Shown: positions 35,883 to 44,758 of the stretch, piece after piece
Numbering within the stretch: position 1 is the stretch's first letter
Layout of the letters: each line of letters begins with the position of its first letter
Assembly: GCA_022820505.1 (NCBI GenBank)
Contig: JAJEFK010000044.1
Coordinates: forward strand, 62,001 to 126,000
Direction: 5' to 3'
From: Acidimicrobiia bacterium
GTDB taxonomy: Bacteria > Actinomycetota > Acidimicrobiia > Acidimicrobiales > Poriferisodalaceae
Length of the DNA: 64,000 nucleotides
The notes under the pieces: model-generated
Seen by the model: only the letters and a program-made list of their open reading frames with translations
What the model was told of the DNA's origin: nothing
The model's database searches: none
Translations under genes and position numbers: made by a program

Positions 35883-37736
35883 ATGTCTGAGTACTCCGCC
35901 CCCGTCGACGACATGCTGTTCGTGCTCGAACACGTGGCGGATCTGGAGGATCTGGCCGGGCACGAGCGGTTCGCGCACGCCGACCTGGAGACTGCGAGTG
36001 CGCTCCTCGACGAAGCCGGCCGCTTCATGTCGGCCGAGGTTGCCCCGCTGAATGTGCCCGGCGACCAGCAGGGGCTCGACTTCGACGACGGCGTCATCAC
36101 CCATCCCGACGGCTTCGCCGATGCCTACCGCAAGTTCGTCGACGCCGGCTGGAACGGCATGGCCTTCGACGACGACTTCGGCGGAGGCGGGATGCCGTGG
36201 TGCGTCGGCCTCGCCGTCCAGGAGATGCTGACGTCGGCCAGCATGGCGTTCAGCCTGTGCCCGCTGCTGACCCAGGGCGCGATCGACGCCCTCACCCACC
36301 ACGCCGACGAGACGCTGCAGCAGACGTTCCTGCCCAAGATGATCAGCGGCGAGTGGTCGGGCACGATGAACCTGACCGAGCCGCACGCCGGCTCGGACGT
36401 GGGCGCCCTCACCAGCCGTGCGATCCCGCAGGACGACGGCAGCTACCTCATCACCGGCACGAAGATCTTCATCACCTACGGCGAGCACGAGCTCGCCGAC
36501 AACATCGTCCACCTGGTGCTGGCGCGCACGCCCGACTCGCCCCCGGGCACCCGCGGCATCAGCCTGTTCCTGGTGCCCAAGTTCCTGGTGAATCCCGACG
36601 GCTCGCTGGGGCCCCGCAACGACCTGCGCGCCGTGTCCACCGAGCACAAGATCGGCATCCACGCCAGCCCCACCTGCGTGATGTCCTACGGCGACGAGGG
36701 CGGCGCGGTCGGCTATCTCGTGGGCCCCGAGCACGGCGGCATGCGTGCCATGTTCACCATGATGAACAACGCCCGGCTGTCGGTGGGCCTGCAGGGGCTG
36801 TCGCTCACCGAGCGGGCGTACCAGCAGGCGCGGGAGTACGCGCTGACCCGCAAGCAGGGGCGGGCGATCGGCGCCGAGCTGCCGCCGGGCGAGTCGTCGC
36901 CGATCGTGGATCACGCCGACGTGCGGCGGATGCTGCTGACGATGCGGGCCAACGCCGAGGCCATGCGCTGCGTGATGTACCTGAATGCGGCGGCGATCGA
37001 CCGCTCGATCGTGGCGACCGATCCCGACGAGCGGCAGCGGGCCGACGAGCTCACCGCGATCCTGACGCCGATCAGCAAGGGCTGGGGCACCGACCTGGGC
37101 GTCGAGATGACCTCGCTCGGCGTGCAGGTGCACGGCGGCATGGGCTACGTGGAGGAAACCGGTGCCGCGCAGCACTGGCGCGACAGCCGGATCGCGCCGA
37201 TCTACGAGGGCACCAATGGCATCCAGGCAGCGGACCTGGCCTTCCGCAAGCTGCCGCTCGGCGGCGGCGAGGCCATGGCACGGCTCATCGGCGAGATGGG
37301 CGCAACTGCAGGCAGCCTGGCCGCCAGCGACGATGCGGATCTGGCTGCGATCGGCACTGCGCTGGGCGATGGCGTTGCAGCGATGGGCGACGCGGCGATG
37401 TGGCTGGGCGGTCAGCTCTCGACGGCACCGAATGACGTGGCTGCTGGTTCGTCGCCGTTCATGCGGCTCGCCGGCGTTGTGGTCGGCGGCTGGCTGCTGG
37501 GCCGCAGCGCGGAGGCGGCTGCCGGGCTCCTGGCAGAGCAAGGCCTGAGCGTTGCGAAAGCCCGCGACGGGGGCGCAGCGACGGCCGACGGCGCTGCGTC
37601 GCCCGAGTTCCTGGCCGACAAGGTCACCACCGCTCGCTTTTATGCCGACCAGATCCTGCCGTCGGCTCGCGGGCTGGTGCCCGCGGTCACCGGCGGCGCC
37701 GAGCTGTTCTACGCCATCCCGGCCGACCGGCTTTGA
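35883..37736 (+). CDS. Acyl-CoA dehydrogenase, long form with C-terminal extension
   Basis: 617 residues, the size of the FadE5/DmdC-like group, which has an extra C-terminal helical domain. An N-terminal motif (MSEYSAPVDDMLFVLEHV) is typical of this group. The flavin region contains GTMNLTEPHAGSDVGALTSR and the substrate region GYLVGPEHGGMRAMFTMMNN. The catalytic Glu is in RIAPIYEGTNGIQAADLAF. The last ~130 residues (from about residue 480) form the extension. Chain-length preference cannot be told; relatives act on long-chain acyl-CoAs or on 3-methylmercaptopropionyl-CoA from DMSP. It is preceded by the tandem repeat and followed by larE with 19 bases between. Confidence 0.93.
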   Translation: MSEYSAPVDDMLFVLEHVADLEDLAGHERFAHADLETASALLDEAGRFMSAEVAPLNVPGDQQGLDFDDGVITHPDGFADAYRKFVDAGWNGMAFDDDFGGGGMPWCVGLAVQEMLTSASMAFSLCPLLTQGAIDALTHHADETLQQTFLPKMISGEWSGTMNLTEPHAGSDVGALTSRAIPQDDGSYLITGTKIFITYGEHELADNIVHLVLARTPDSPPGTRGISLFLVPKFLVNPDGSLGPRNDLRAVSTEHKIGIHASPTCVMSYGDEGGAVGYLVGPEHGGMRAMFTMMNNARLSVGLQGLSLTERAYQQAREYALTRKQGRAIGAELPPGESSPIVDHADVRRMLLTMRANAEAMRCVMYLNAAAIDRSIVATDPDERQRADELTAILTPISKGWGTDLGVEMTSLGVQVHGGMGYVEETGAAQHWRDSRIAPIYEGTNGIQAADLAFRKLPLGGGEAMARLIGEMGATAGSLAASDDADLAAIGTALGDGVAAMGDAAMWLGGQLSTAPNDVAAGSSPFMRLAGVVVGGWLLGRSAEAAAGLLAEQGLSVAKARDGGAATADGAASPEFLADKVTTARFYADQILPSARGLVPAVTGGAELFYAIPADRL

Positions 37737-37755
37737 ATCGCCCGGCGCCGCACTG

Positions 37756-38646
37756 ATGACGTTGGGCGAGGGCAAGAACGGGAGCGGCGAGATGCCCGGC
37801 GCTGAGCCCGCCCACGAGTCGATCAAGCGGCTCAGCGGTTTCTTCGAACAGTCGGGGCCGGTGGTGGTGGCATTCAGCGGCGGTGTCGATTCGTCGCTGG
37901 TGGCCTGGGCGGCCAACGACGTGCTCGGCGACGATGCGCTCTGCGTGACGGCCATCTCGCCGAGCCTCGCGACCGACGAGGCCGCCGACTGCGCGGCCCT
38001 GGCGGCCGAGTGGGGACTCTCGTGGCAGACCGTCGAGACCGACGAGATGACACGCGCCGCGTACCGAGTCAACGATGCAGACCGCTGTTTCCACTGCAAA
38101 TCGGCCCTCATGGACCAGCTCGAGCCCTTGGCGGCGGTGCGGGGCGCGACGGTGGTGCTGGGCGTGAACTTGGACGACCTCGGCGATCACCGGCCCGGTC
38201 AGCACGCTGCACGCGACCGGGGCGCCCGCTTCCCGCTGGTGGAGGCGGGCTTCACCAAGGCCGATGTCCGGCGGCTCAGCGCTGAGCTCGGCCTGCGCAC
38301 GTGGGACAAGCCGGCAGCCGCGTGCCTGGCCTCGCGGGTGCCCTATGGCACGCAGGTGACGGTGCCGTTGCTGGCACGGCTGGATCGGGCCGAAGCGGCA
38401 CTGCGCCGGCTCGGATTCGGCCAGCTACGGGTACGCGACTACGGCGACACAGCGCGCATTGAGCTGCCGCTCGACGACCTGGCCGAAGCGATCCAGCGGC
38501 GAGAAGCGATCGTGGAGGCGATCAGCGGTGTCGGCTACCGATACGTCACGCTCGATCTAGAAGGCTTCCGCTCGGGCAATCTCAACGGCGCCCTCGCCGA
38601 CGGCAACTGCGTTGTGCCCGCCAACGCCCAAGAGGCCAACCGATGA
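37756..38646 (+). CDS. larE: LarE-like ATP-dependent sulfur transferase (PP-loop family)
   Basis: PP-loop ATPase of the LarE family, which in lactobacilli adenylates and sulfurates the nickel-pincer cofactor precursor, sacrificing its own Cys sulfur. 296 residues from ATG 37756. The PP-loop is VVAFSGGVDSSLVAWAA (about residues 36-52). RCFHCKSALMDQL and GVNLDDLGDHRPGQHAA follow. TWDKPAAACLASRVPYGTQV holds the Cys expected to donate sulfur. larB and larC are not adjacent, so the substrate here might be another cofactor or tRNA; the call is family level. It is followed by an unknown gene and glnD. Confidence 0.85.
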   Translation: MTLGEGKNGSGEMPGAEPAHESIKRLSGFFEQSGPVVVAFSGGVDSSLVAWAANDVLGDDALCVTAISPSLATDEAADCAALAAEWGLSWQTVETDEMTRAAYRVNDADRCFHCKSALMDQLEPLAAVRGATVVLGVNLDDLGDHRPGQHAARDRGARFPLVEAGFTKADVRRLSAELGLRTWDKPAAACLASRVPYGTQVTVPLLARLDRAEAALRRLGFGQLRVRDYGDTARIELPLDDLAEAIQRREAIVEAISGVGYRYVTLDLEGFRSGNLNGALADGNCVVPANAQEANR

Positions 38647-38671
38647 GCGCCGGCCTCTCCGGGACCGATCG

Positions 38672-39235
38672 ATGATTGCGACCGACGCCGACGCACCGCC
38701 GTCGCCCGTCGCTCCGGTGCCTGGTTCGGCGGACGAAACCAGCAGGCGGTGCGGTGAAGGGGCTGCAGCGCCGGTGCCGGCATCGGTGGAGGAGGCCGCG
38801 ACGCTGCTTGCGGATGGGGCGATCGCTGCGCTGCCCGGGTGGGTGGCGCGATGCGTGGCTTGGGCGTGCGAGCGTGCGGGCGTGACTGCGCAGGAACTCA
38901 GCGTGCCGGTGCGCGCAGCGGGGCTGCAGTGCGTCGCTGAGATCGGCCCGCCGCTACGCGAGCTGCTTGAGACCGATGTCGACGAGCAGCAGACCACGCC
39001 CCTGAGTGTGCTGCGCAGCGCCGTGCGATTCCCGACCGAGGTGCTGGCCGACGGCGGCGTGCCGGCACCCGAGCGTGACGATTTCGATGCTTCCCGTTTC
39101 CCCAACGATCCCTACGGGCTGACCCCGGCTTCGTTCGCCGACATCGACCCCGACCTCGGCCCGATCGGCATCGCCTGGGGCGCCGCGAAGGCGTTCGAAG
39201 TGCTGCAGCGCCGACGCACAGAGGGGCAGCGATGA
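38672..39235 (+). CDS. Conserved-looking protein of unknown function coupled to glnD
   Basis: 187 residues from ATG 38672; the stop overlaps the glnD start (ATGA at 39232). I do not recognise a family. The first ~35 residues are Pro/Ala/acid-rich and disordered; residues ~40-90 form alpha helices (EEAATLLADGAIAALPGWVA, CVAWACERAG). The end has the motif FPNDPYGLTPASFADIDPDL, likely functional because it is Asp/Pro-rich and ordered. No membrane segment or signal peptide is visible. Tight coupling to glnD hints at a link with nitrogen control, but that is inference. The coding bias matches its neighbours. Confidence 0.75.
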   Translation: MIATDADAPPSPVAPVPGSADETSRRCGEGAAAPVPASVEEAATLLADGAIAALPGWVARCVAWACERAGVTAQELSVPVRAAGLQCVAEIGPPLRELLETDVDEQQTTPLSVLRSAVRFPTEVLADGGVPAPERDDFDASRFPNDPYGLTPASFADIDPDLGPIGIAWGAAKAFEVLQRRRTEGQR

Positions 39236-41577
39236 CGTCGTTCGGCGAGCGGCGGGCTGCCCTGATCCGGACCGCTGATGCAGCCGAGCTGCCGGCGGCG
39301 CTGTCTGCGCTGACCGACTCGTGGCTGGCCGAGCGCTTCGAGACCGAAGCTGCCGAGTGCGGGCTTTCGAGTGCGCCGGGGGACAGCGCGAACGGGGCCG
39401 GCACGGGCGTGGCGCTCGTGGCCGTCGGCGGCTACGGCCGCGGCGAGCTGTGCCCCGGCAGCGACATCGACCTGCTCCTGCTGCACGACGGCCGTGAGTC
39501 GCTGCTGGAGCGCCGCGGCGCACTCGGGGACAGCTCGCATGGCGGCAACCTGGCCGACCGCCTGTGGTACCCGATCTGGGACGAGAAGCTGAAGCTGGGC
39601 CACGCAGTGCGCTCGCTGTCCGACACGCTCGAATTGGCAGCCTCGGACATCGACACGGCAACGGCGCTGGCAGATGCCCGCCACCTCGCCGGCGACGGCA
39701 GCCTCACCGCACGGCTTATCGAAGGAGTGACGGCCGACTGGCACGACAATGCACCGGGGCGGCTCGACGAGCTGCAGCGCGCCGTGAGCCGTCGGCACAA
39801 TCAGAGCGGCGAGGTGGCATTCCTGCTGGAGCCCGATCTGAAGACCGGCCGTGGCGGGCTGCGTGATGCGCACGCGATCCGCTGGGCGCGGCTGGCGGGT
39901 GCCCAGCTTCCCGCCGCAGACACCGAACGCCTCGCCGAGGCCTACCAGACGCTGCTGCGGGCACGCGTGGAGCTGCATCGCACCACCGGCCTGCGCAGCG
40001 ACGTGCTGTCGGCCGACGACCAGGACGCCGTGGCCGAGCGATCAGGCGCCATCGACGCCGACGCGTTCGTGGCCGAGATTGCGCAGGCCGGGCGCGTCAT
40101 CGCTTTCCTGTCGGACCAGCTGTGGTCGAGCGTCGCCCGCCAGCACGCCGAGCTCGCTGCCCCCGAAGTCGACATCGCCGGGCTGTCGGTGCGCGACGGC
40201 GAGCTGGCGATCGACGGCGACCCCGCAACCGACGTCGTGCTGGTGCTGCATGCAGCGGTGCAGTCGGCCCGCAGCGGCGTGCCGATCAGCCGAGCCAGCC
40301 TCGACAAGCTGGCCGAGCGCCAGGCGCAGTTCCCCGACCCGTGGCCTCACGGCGCACGGGCGCTCTTCGTGGAACTGCTGAGCTGCGGGCACAAGGCCAT
40401 CGACGTCATCGAGACGCTCGATTACTTCGACGTGTGGACGCGGGTGCTGCCCGAGTGGGCGCCCAACCGCAATCGCCCCCAGCGCTCCCGCTACCACCGC
40501 TTCACGGTCGACCGGCACCTGCTCGAAGCCGTCGCCGAGGCGGCCCGCTTCACCCACCGGGTGGCCCGCCCCGACCTGCTCGTGATGGGCGCGCTGCTGC
40601 ATGACATCGGCAAGGGCTACCCGGGCGATCACACGCAGGCCGGCATGCGACTGGCCGGTCCCATCGCCCGGCGCTGCGGCTGGAGTTCCGACGATGCCGA
40701 CACGCTGGTGCGCCTCGTGCAGCACCACCTGCTGCTGACCGATGTGGCGACCCGCCGCGACCTCGACGACCCGCTGACCGTGGCCACCGTTGCGCGGGCC
40801 GCCGAGACTCCCGAGTTCCTGGAACTGCTGGCCGTGATGACCGAAGCCGACTGCCTGGCGACCGGTCCCATGGCGTGGGGCGAGTGGACGTCGAACCTGG
40901 TGACCGCCTTGGTCGAGATGACCACCGAGCACATGAGCGGCGCGGATCAGGCATCGCCGGGCCACCGCCGCCTGCTCACCGAAGAGGTCGTGGAGCTGAT
41001 GGCGGCGGGCGAGACGGCGCTGCGAGTGGACGACGACGTGCTGACCGTGGTGGCGCCCGACGAGCGGGGCCTGTTCAGCCGAGCTGCGGGCGTGCTGGCG
41101 CTGCGGGGGCTCGACGTGCTGCAGGCCGACGCCTATTCGAGCCCGGCGGGCATGGCGGTGTCGTCGTTCCGCATCGTGCCGCCCGACACGCCAGTGGACT
41201 GGGACCGGGTCGTCTTCGATGTGCGTCGATCGCTGCGGGGGCACCTCGCGCTGGAGGCGCGTATTGCCGAGCGGGCGCGGGTGTACCGACGCCGCCGGGC
41301 GCTGTCGGCCACACGGGCCGCCACGAGGGTCACCTTCGATGCCGAGTCGGCCACCGGGGCCACGATCGTGGAGATCCGCACCGAGGACCACATCGGCGTG
41401 CTCTACAAGGTGACGAGGGTGCTGGCCGAGATGGGCCTCGACATCCGCTCAGCCAAGATCCAGACGCTGGCGAACGAGGTGGTCGATTCGTTCTACGTCG
41501 TCGGCCCCGACGGGCCCGTCATCGACGAGGCGCACCAACGAGAAGTAGAGCTGGCCCTGCGCCACGCCCTCGCCTAG
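39232..41577 (+). CDS. glnD: [Protein-PII] uridylyltransferase / uridylyl-removing enzyme
   Basis: Nitrogen sensor that modifies the PII protein according to glutamine level. 781 residues, somewhat shorter than E. coli GlnD (890). The nucleotidyltransferase site is VAVGGYGRGELCPGSDIDLL (from about residue 63). The linker has LLEPDLKTGRGGLRDAHAIRW. The HD phosphohydrolase pair is His457/Asp458 in LLHDIGKGYPGDHTQAG. Two ACT domains end the protein: VVAPDERGLFSRAAGVLALR and IRTEDHIGVLYKVTRVLAEM. Both catalytic centres look intact. It is the last gene of the run and converges with the PAC2 gene, with a repeat array between. No glnB/glnK lies in the window. Confidence 0.97.
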   Translation: MTSFGERRAALIRTADAAELPAALSALTDSWLAERFETEAAECGLSSAPGDSANGAGTGVALVAVGGYGRGELCPGSDIDLLLLHDGRESLLERRGALGDSSHGGNLADRLWYPIWDEKLKLGHAVRSLSDTLELAASDIDTATALADARHLAGDGSLTARLIEGVTADWHDNAPGRLDELQRAVSRRHNQSGEVAFLLEPDLKTGRGGLRDAHAIRWARLAGAQLPAADTERLAEAYQTLLRARVELHRTTGLRSDVLSADDQDAVAERSGAIDADAFVAEIAQAGRVIAFLSDQLWSSVARQHAELAAPEVDIAGLSVRDGELAIDGDPATDVVLVLHAAVQSARSGVPISRASLDKLAERQAQFPDPWPHGARALFVELLSCGHKAIDVIETLDYFDVWTRVLPEWAPNRNRPQRSRYHRFTVDRHLLEAVAEAARFTHRVARPDLLVMGALLHDIGKGYPGDHTQAGMRLAGPIARRCGWSSDDADTLVRLVQHHLLLTDVATRRDLDDPLTVATVARAAETPEFLELLAVMTEADCLATGPMAWGEWTSNLVTALVEMTTEHMSGADQASPGHRRLLTEEVVELMAAGETALRVDDDVLTVVAPDERGLFSRAAGVLALRGLDVLQADAYSSPAGMAVSSFRIVPPDTPVDWDRVVFDVRRSLRGHLALEARIAERARVYRRRRALSATRAATRVTFDAESATGATIVEIRTEDHIGVLYKVTRVLAEMGLDIRSAKIQTLANEVVDSFYVVGPDGPVIDEAHQREVELALRHALA

Positions 41578-41585
41578 CCGCTGCC

Positions 41586-41673
41586 GATCAATCTGGTTCT
41601 TGCTGACGCAGCTGATCAGTCTGGTTCTTGCTGACGCAAACTGATCAGTCTGGTTCCTGCTGGCGCAGGAACT
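41586..41673 (-). repeat. Three tandem copies of the PAC2 gene end
   Basis: Units of 28-31 bases begin at 41586, 41614 and 41643 and contain GATCARTCTGGTTCYTGCTG. On the minus strand each one encodes LRQQEPD followed by TGA. The unit at 41643 is the real 3' end of the PAC2 gene; the other two lie beyond its stop, in the gap before glnD. Within that heptapeptide the copies differ only at synonymous positions (CGC/CGT, CAG/CAA, GAC/GAT). Confidence 0.88.
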
Positions 41674-42508
41674 GCTCCAGCTCGTCGATGAGGCCGTCGG
41701 GGTTCTCGACCATCTCGCTGAAGTCCTCCACGGCCTCGGCCGCCGACTCTTCGAGGATCTGCTGCGCGTACTGGGCCAGCGTGTCGTCGCCGGCGACCAG
41801 CTCGTCGATCTGGCGGCCGTAGTTGGCGGCGGCGCTGTGCAGCTCCGACTCGCCCAGCGTCACGCCCAGGAACTGCCCCACCCGCTCGGCGAGCGCCAGG
41901 GCGGCTTTCGGCGACGGGTAGTTGTGCACGTAGGTGGGCACGGTGGCCCAGAACGACACGCTGTCGAAACCGGCTCGGTGGCAGGCGTCGTTCAGCACGC
42001 CGATGATCCCGGTGGGACCTTCGTAGGTGGACTGGCGCAGGCCCATGTTCAGGTTGAGGGCGGCGTTGTTGGATGCGCCCACCACGTTGACCGGCGCGTT
42101 GTGGTGTGTATCGGTGAGCAGCGCGCCCAGCGTGACCACCGTGGACACGCCCAGCGATTCGGCCATCTCGATGATCACGTCGCAGAACGTGCGCCAGCGC
42201 AGCCGGGGCTCCACGCCGAGCACGGTCACCACCGGCCGGCCGTTGTCGACCTCGCCGATGCGTACATCGGGCGTGGGCCAGTCGATCTTCCGCTCGCCCT
42301 CGACGACCTGCACGCTGGGCCGCACCGAGGCGAAGTCGTAGAAGTACTCGGGGTCGATGTGGGCCACCGGATGGCAGCGGAAGCGCCGGCGCAGGTACTT
42401 GGCGGACTCGGTGGCCGCATCGCCGGCGTCGTTCCAGCCCGAGAACGCTGCAATGAGGATGGTGTCCTTGCCGGGTTCGGGTCGCTCCAACCACTCAAGA
42501 TGGCCCAC
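41645..42508 (-). CDS. PAC2 family protein
   Basis: Member of the PAC2 (proteasome-assembly-chaperone-like, formerly DUF75) family, common in actinobacteria; no catalytic role is established. 287 residues from GTG 42508. The start segment DTILIAAFSGWNDAGDAATE is diagnostic, and VLGVEPRLRWRTFCDVIIEM and VTLGALLTDTHHNAPVNVVG follow. GPTGIIGVLNDACHRAGFDSV and SFWATVPTYVHNYPSPKAAL complete the nucleoside-phosphorylase-like fold. The C-terminal ~60 residues are acidic helices ending LRQQEPD, which is triplicated downstream. It is divergent from the GNAT gene by 48 bases. Confidence 0.9.
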   Translation of the reverse strand: MGHLEWLERPEPGKDTILIAAFSGWNDAGDAATESAKYLRRRFRCHPVAHIDPEYFYDFASVRPSVQVVEGERKIDWPTPDVRIGEVDNGRPVVTVLGVEPRLRWRTFCDVIIEMAESLGVSTVVTLGALLTDTHHNAPVNVVGASNNAALNLNMGLRQSTYEGPTGIIGVLNDACHRAGFDSVSFWATVPTYVHNYPSPKAALALAERVGQFLGVTLGESELHSAAANYGRQIDELVAGDDTLAQYAQQILEESAAEAVEDFSEMVENPDGLIDELEQFLRQQEPD

Positions 42509-42556
42509 GTCGGCGAGGCTAGCGGCACCCTGTTGTGAGATGACCCTGGGCGTACG

Positions 42557-43033
42557 ATGCGGATCGTGGCTCAACCTGGCGCGGCGTCGGCGAGATCGCA
42601 AGCCGGTGTTCGGATCGAGGTGTGCGGGGTTGTCGACGATGCGTTGGTGGGGGCGTTCGCACGGTTGCACCCGCAGTTGTCGAGCTCGCCGCCGCCTGAT
42701 GCCGCGGCGCTGGAGCGCATCGTCGGGCATCCGGCCAACACGGTGCTGATCGCCCGCACTGCGGCCGATGAGATCGTGGGGGCGATGATCTTGGTGCTGT
42801 TCCCGCTGGCCAGCGGCTTGCGGGCGTGGATCGAAGATGTGGTGGTGGACGAGTCGGCACGGGGCCGCGGCATTGGCGCCGCGCTGAACCGGCAGGCCAT
42901 CGAGATCGCTCGGCAAGCGGGCGCCCGCACGGTCGACCTGACTTCTCGACCCGACCGGGAGGCCGCCAACCGGCTCTACGCCCGGCTCGGCTTCAACCAG
43001 CGGAACACCAACGTGTACCGACTCGAACTCTGA
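42557..43033 (+). CDS. GNAT-family N-acetyltransferase
   Basis: 158 residues from ATG 42557. The acetyl-CoA-binding motif A is WIEDVVVDESARGRGIGAAL (R-G-x-G-I-G) and the end has REAANRLYARLGF, typical of GNAT motif B. The first ~30 residues are variable. The substrate, small molecule or protein N-terminus/lysine, is unknown. It ends 47 bases before the DoxX gene, whose own ribosome-binding site suggests separate initiation. Confidence 0.9.
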   Translation: MRIVAQPGAASARSQAGVRIEVCGVVDDALVGAFARLHPQLSSSPPPDAAALERIVGHPANTVLIARTAADEIVGAMILVLFPLASGLRAWIEDVVVDESARGRGIGAALNRQAIEIARQAGARTVDLTSRPDREAANRLYARLGFNQRNTNVYRLEL

Positions 43034-43080
43034 CTACCGTGCGGGCACTCTGCCACGCCCGCTGAGGAGGCCCCAGAACC

Positions 43081-43584
43081 ATGGATCCAGACAGCATCAA
43101 CTTGGGCCTGTTCGTCCTGCGGGTGATCGTCGGCGTCACGCTGGCGCTCCATGGCATCGCCAAGTTCCGCGGCGGCATCCGCGGCGTCGGCAACTGGTTC
43201 GCCGCCGAGGGCCTGCGCCCGGGCTTGCTGCACGCCTACCTCGCCGCCCTCACCGAGATCGGCGCCGGCATCGGCTTGGCGCTCGGGCTGCTGACGCCCC
43301 TGTCCGCCATGGCGTTCATCGGCGTAATGACCACCGCAGGGTGGGTCGGCCACCGCAAGAACGGCTTCTTCATCATCCGCGAGGGATGGGAGTACGTGTT
43401 CGTGCTGGCCGTGGCCGCCGCGGCCGTGGCGGCCACCGGTCCCGGCGAGTGGTCGGTCGACAACGCGCTCGGCCTCGACTGGAGCGGGCCGGTCTGGTTC
43501 GTGGTCGCCATCGCCGGCGGGCTGGTCTCCACGCTGTTGCTGCTGGCAGCGTTCTACCGGCCGAACGCTCCGGCGGAGCAGTGA
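43081..43584 (+). CDS. DoxX family membrane protein
   Basis: 167 residues from ATG 43081, preceded by a strong ribosome-binding site (GAGGAGG around 43062-43069). Four membrane helices: LGLFVLRVIVGVTLALHGIA, YLAALTEIGAGIGLALGLL, LSAMAFIGVMTTAGWV-like, and a C-terminal pair around AVAAAAVAATG and VWFVVAIAGGLVSTLLLLAA. The LHGIAKF motif after helix 1 and the Glu in LTEIGAG are DoxX landmarks. DoxX proteins are linked to thiosulfate/quinone or redox stress functions, but the role here is not known. Confidence 0.88.
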   Translation: MDPDSINLGLFVLRVIVGVTLALHGIAKFRGGIRGVGNWFAAEGLRPGLLHAYLAALTEIGAGIGLALGLLTPLSAMAFIGVMTTAGWVGHRKNGFFIIREGWEYVFVLAVAAAAVAATGPGEWSVDNALGLDWSGPVWFVVAIAGGLVSTLLLLAAFYRPNAPAEQ

Positions 43585-43685
43585 CACCTGCGCTTCGCTT
43601 GCGACCCCTGGCCGAAACCCCTCGCGCCCAGAGACCCGCGCAGCCGAGATCGCCGCGGTGAGATCCCCGCAGTGAGGCGCGAGCT

Positions 43686-44132
43686 GTGAGGTGGGGGCTG
43701 TTCGGGCGGCTGGTCGGCTACAGCACGGTGTCGGCCGGCACGGTGGTGCTGACCCAGGCCGTGCTGGTGGTGGCTTATGCGGTGCTGGGCTGGCCCGCAG
43801 TCGTGGCCAACGTGGTGGCGGTGTGCGTCGCCGCCGGTCCCGCCTACTACGCCAACCGGCGCTGGGTGTGGTCTCGCACCGACCGCCACTCGCTCACCGG
43901 CGAGATCCTGCCCTTCTGGGCCTACAGCCTCGCCGGGCTCGGCATCTCGTCGCTGCTGGTGGCGCTGGCGGACCGGTGGTGGCAATCGGCCGTGGCCGTC
44001 TCGGCGGCCAACCTCATCGGCTTCGGGGTGTTGTGGGCGGGGAAGTTCATCCTGCTGGACCGGGTGCTGTTCGCCCGGCCCGAGGCCCCTACCGACGCCC
44101 ATCCGGCAGCGGATGCCCCGGAGGGGCGATGA
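43686..44132 (+). CDS. GtrA family membrane protein
   Basis: 148 residues from GTG 43686, with four membrane helices. The segments LFGRLVGYSTVSAGTVVLTQ and YYANRRWVWSRTDRHSL (the N-R-x-W-V-W motif after helix 2) are typical of GtrA/DPMS-associated proteins, which are thought to help move lipid-linked sugars across the membrane. The C-terminal helix contains NLIGFGVLWAGKFILLDR. It overlaps the following methyltransferase gene by ATGA. It is the first of several genes here that look related to glycan or envelope assembly. Confidence 0.9.
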   Translation: MRWGLFGRLVGYSTVSAGTVVLTQAVLVVAYAVLGWPAVVANVVAVCVAAGPAYYANRRWVWSRTDRHSLTGEILPFWAYSLAGLGISSLLVALADRWWQSAVAVSAANLIGFGVLWAGKFILLDRVLFARPEAPTDAHPAADAPEGR

Positions 44133-44758
44133 ACCCGGAGCTGGCGGCGCTTGCCCAGCAGGTGAAGGGCTTCATGCCCCACGACGAGGGTCTGGCGCTG
44201 TACCGGGCTGCCGCCGAGGTGGCCTCGCTGGGACCGCTGGTGGAGATCGGCTCGTACTGCGGCAAGTCGGCGGTGTACCTGGGCGCCGCCGCGGCGGAGT
44301 CCGGCGGGGTGCTGTTCACCATCGACCATCACCGCGGCTCAGAGGAGATGCAGGCCGGCTGGGAGCATCACGACCCCGGGCTGGTGGACTCCCGGACCGG
44401 CCGCATGGACTCGCTGCCGGTCCTGCGTCAGACCCTCATCGACGCCGGCCTCGAGGACACGGTCGTGGCCATCGTGGGCGACTCGGTCGCGGTCGCGGCG
44501 CACTGGTCGAGTGCTGCGCTGGTATTCATCGACGGCGGCCACGGGGAGGCGCCGGCCCACGCCGACTACGAGGCGTGGTCGCCGAAGGTGGTGCCGGGCG
44601 GCCTGCTGGCCATCCACGATGTGTTCCCGGATCCCGCCGACGGCGGCCGGCCGCCCTATGAGATCTGGCTGCGAGCCCTCGACGACGGCTTCCTCGAGCA
44701 CAGCGCGCGCGGCAGCCTGCGCGTGCTGCGGCGCCCGGTCAGCGGCCCGGCGTCGTGA
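44129..44758 (+). CDS. Class I SAM-dependent methyltransferase (Methyltransf_24-like)
   Basis: 209 residues; ATG 44129 overlaps the gtrA stop. The SAM-binding motif is LVEIGSYCGKSAVYLGAAAA, followed by LFTIDHHRGSEEMQAGWEHH. The acidic strand SAALVFIDGGHGEAPAHADY and the GGLLAIHDVFPDP stretch are the pattern of O-methyltransferase-like proteins found in cell-surface polysaccharide clusters (CmcI/Methyltransf_24). Coupling with GtrA favours a glycan substrate; that is inference. Its 3' end overlaps the convergent gene by 20 bases. Confidence 0.88.
   Translation: MNPELAALAQQVKGFMPHDEGLALYRAAAEVASLGPLVEIGSYCGKSAVYLGAAAAESGGVLFTIDHHRGSEEMQAGWEHHDPGLVDSRTGRMDSLPVLRQTLIDAGLEDTVVAIVGDSVAVAAHWSSAALVFIDGGHGEAPAHADYEAWSPKVVPGGLLAIHDVFPDPADGGRPPYEIWLRALDDGFLEHSARGSLRVLRRPVSGPAS

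Noticed and set aside
43590..43685. Short near-repeats (GAGATC..CCGC.GTGAG) before gtrA
   Set aside because: The match is only about 15 bases with mismatches, which is not distinguishable from chance in GC-rich DNA.
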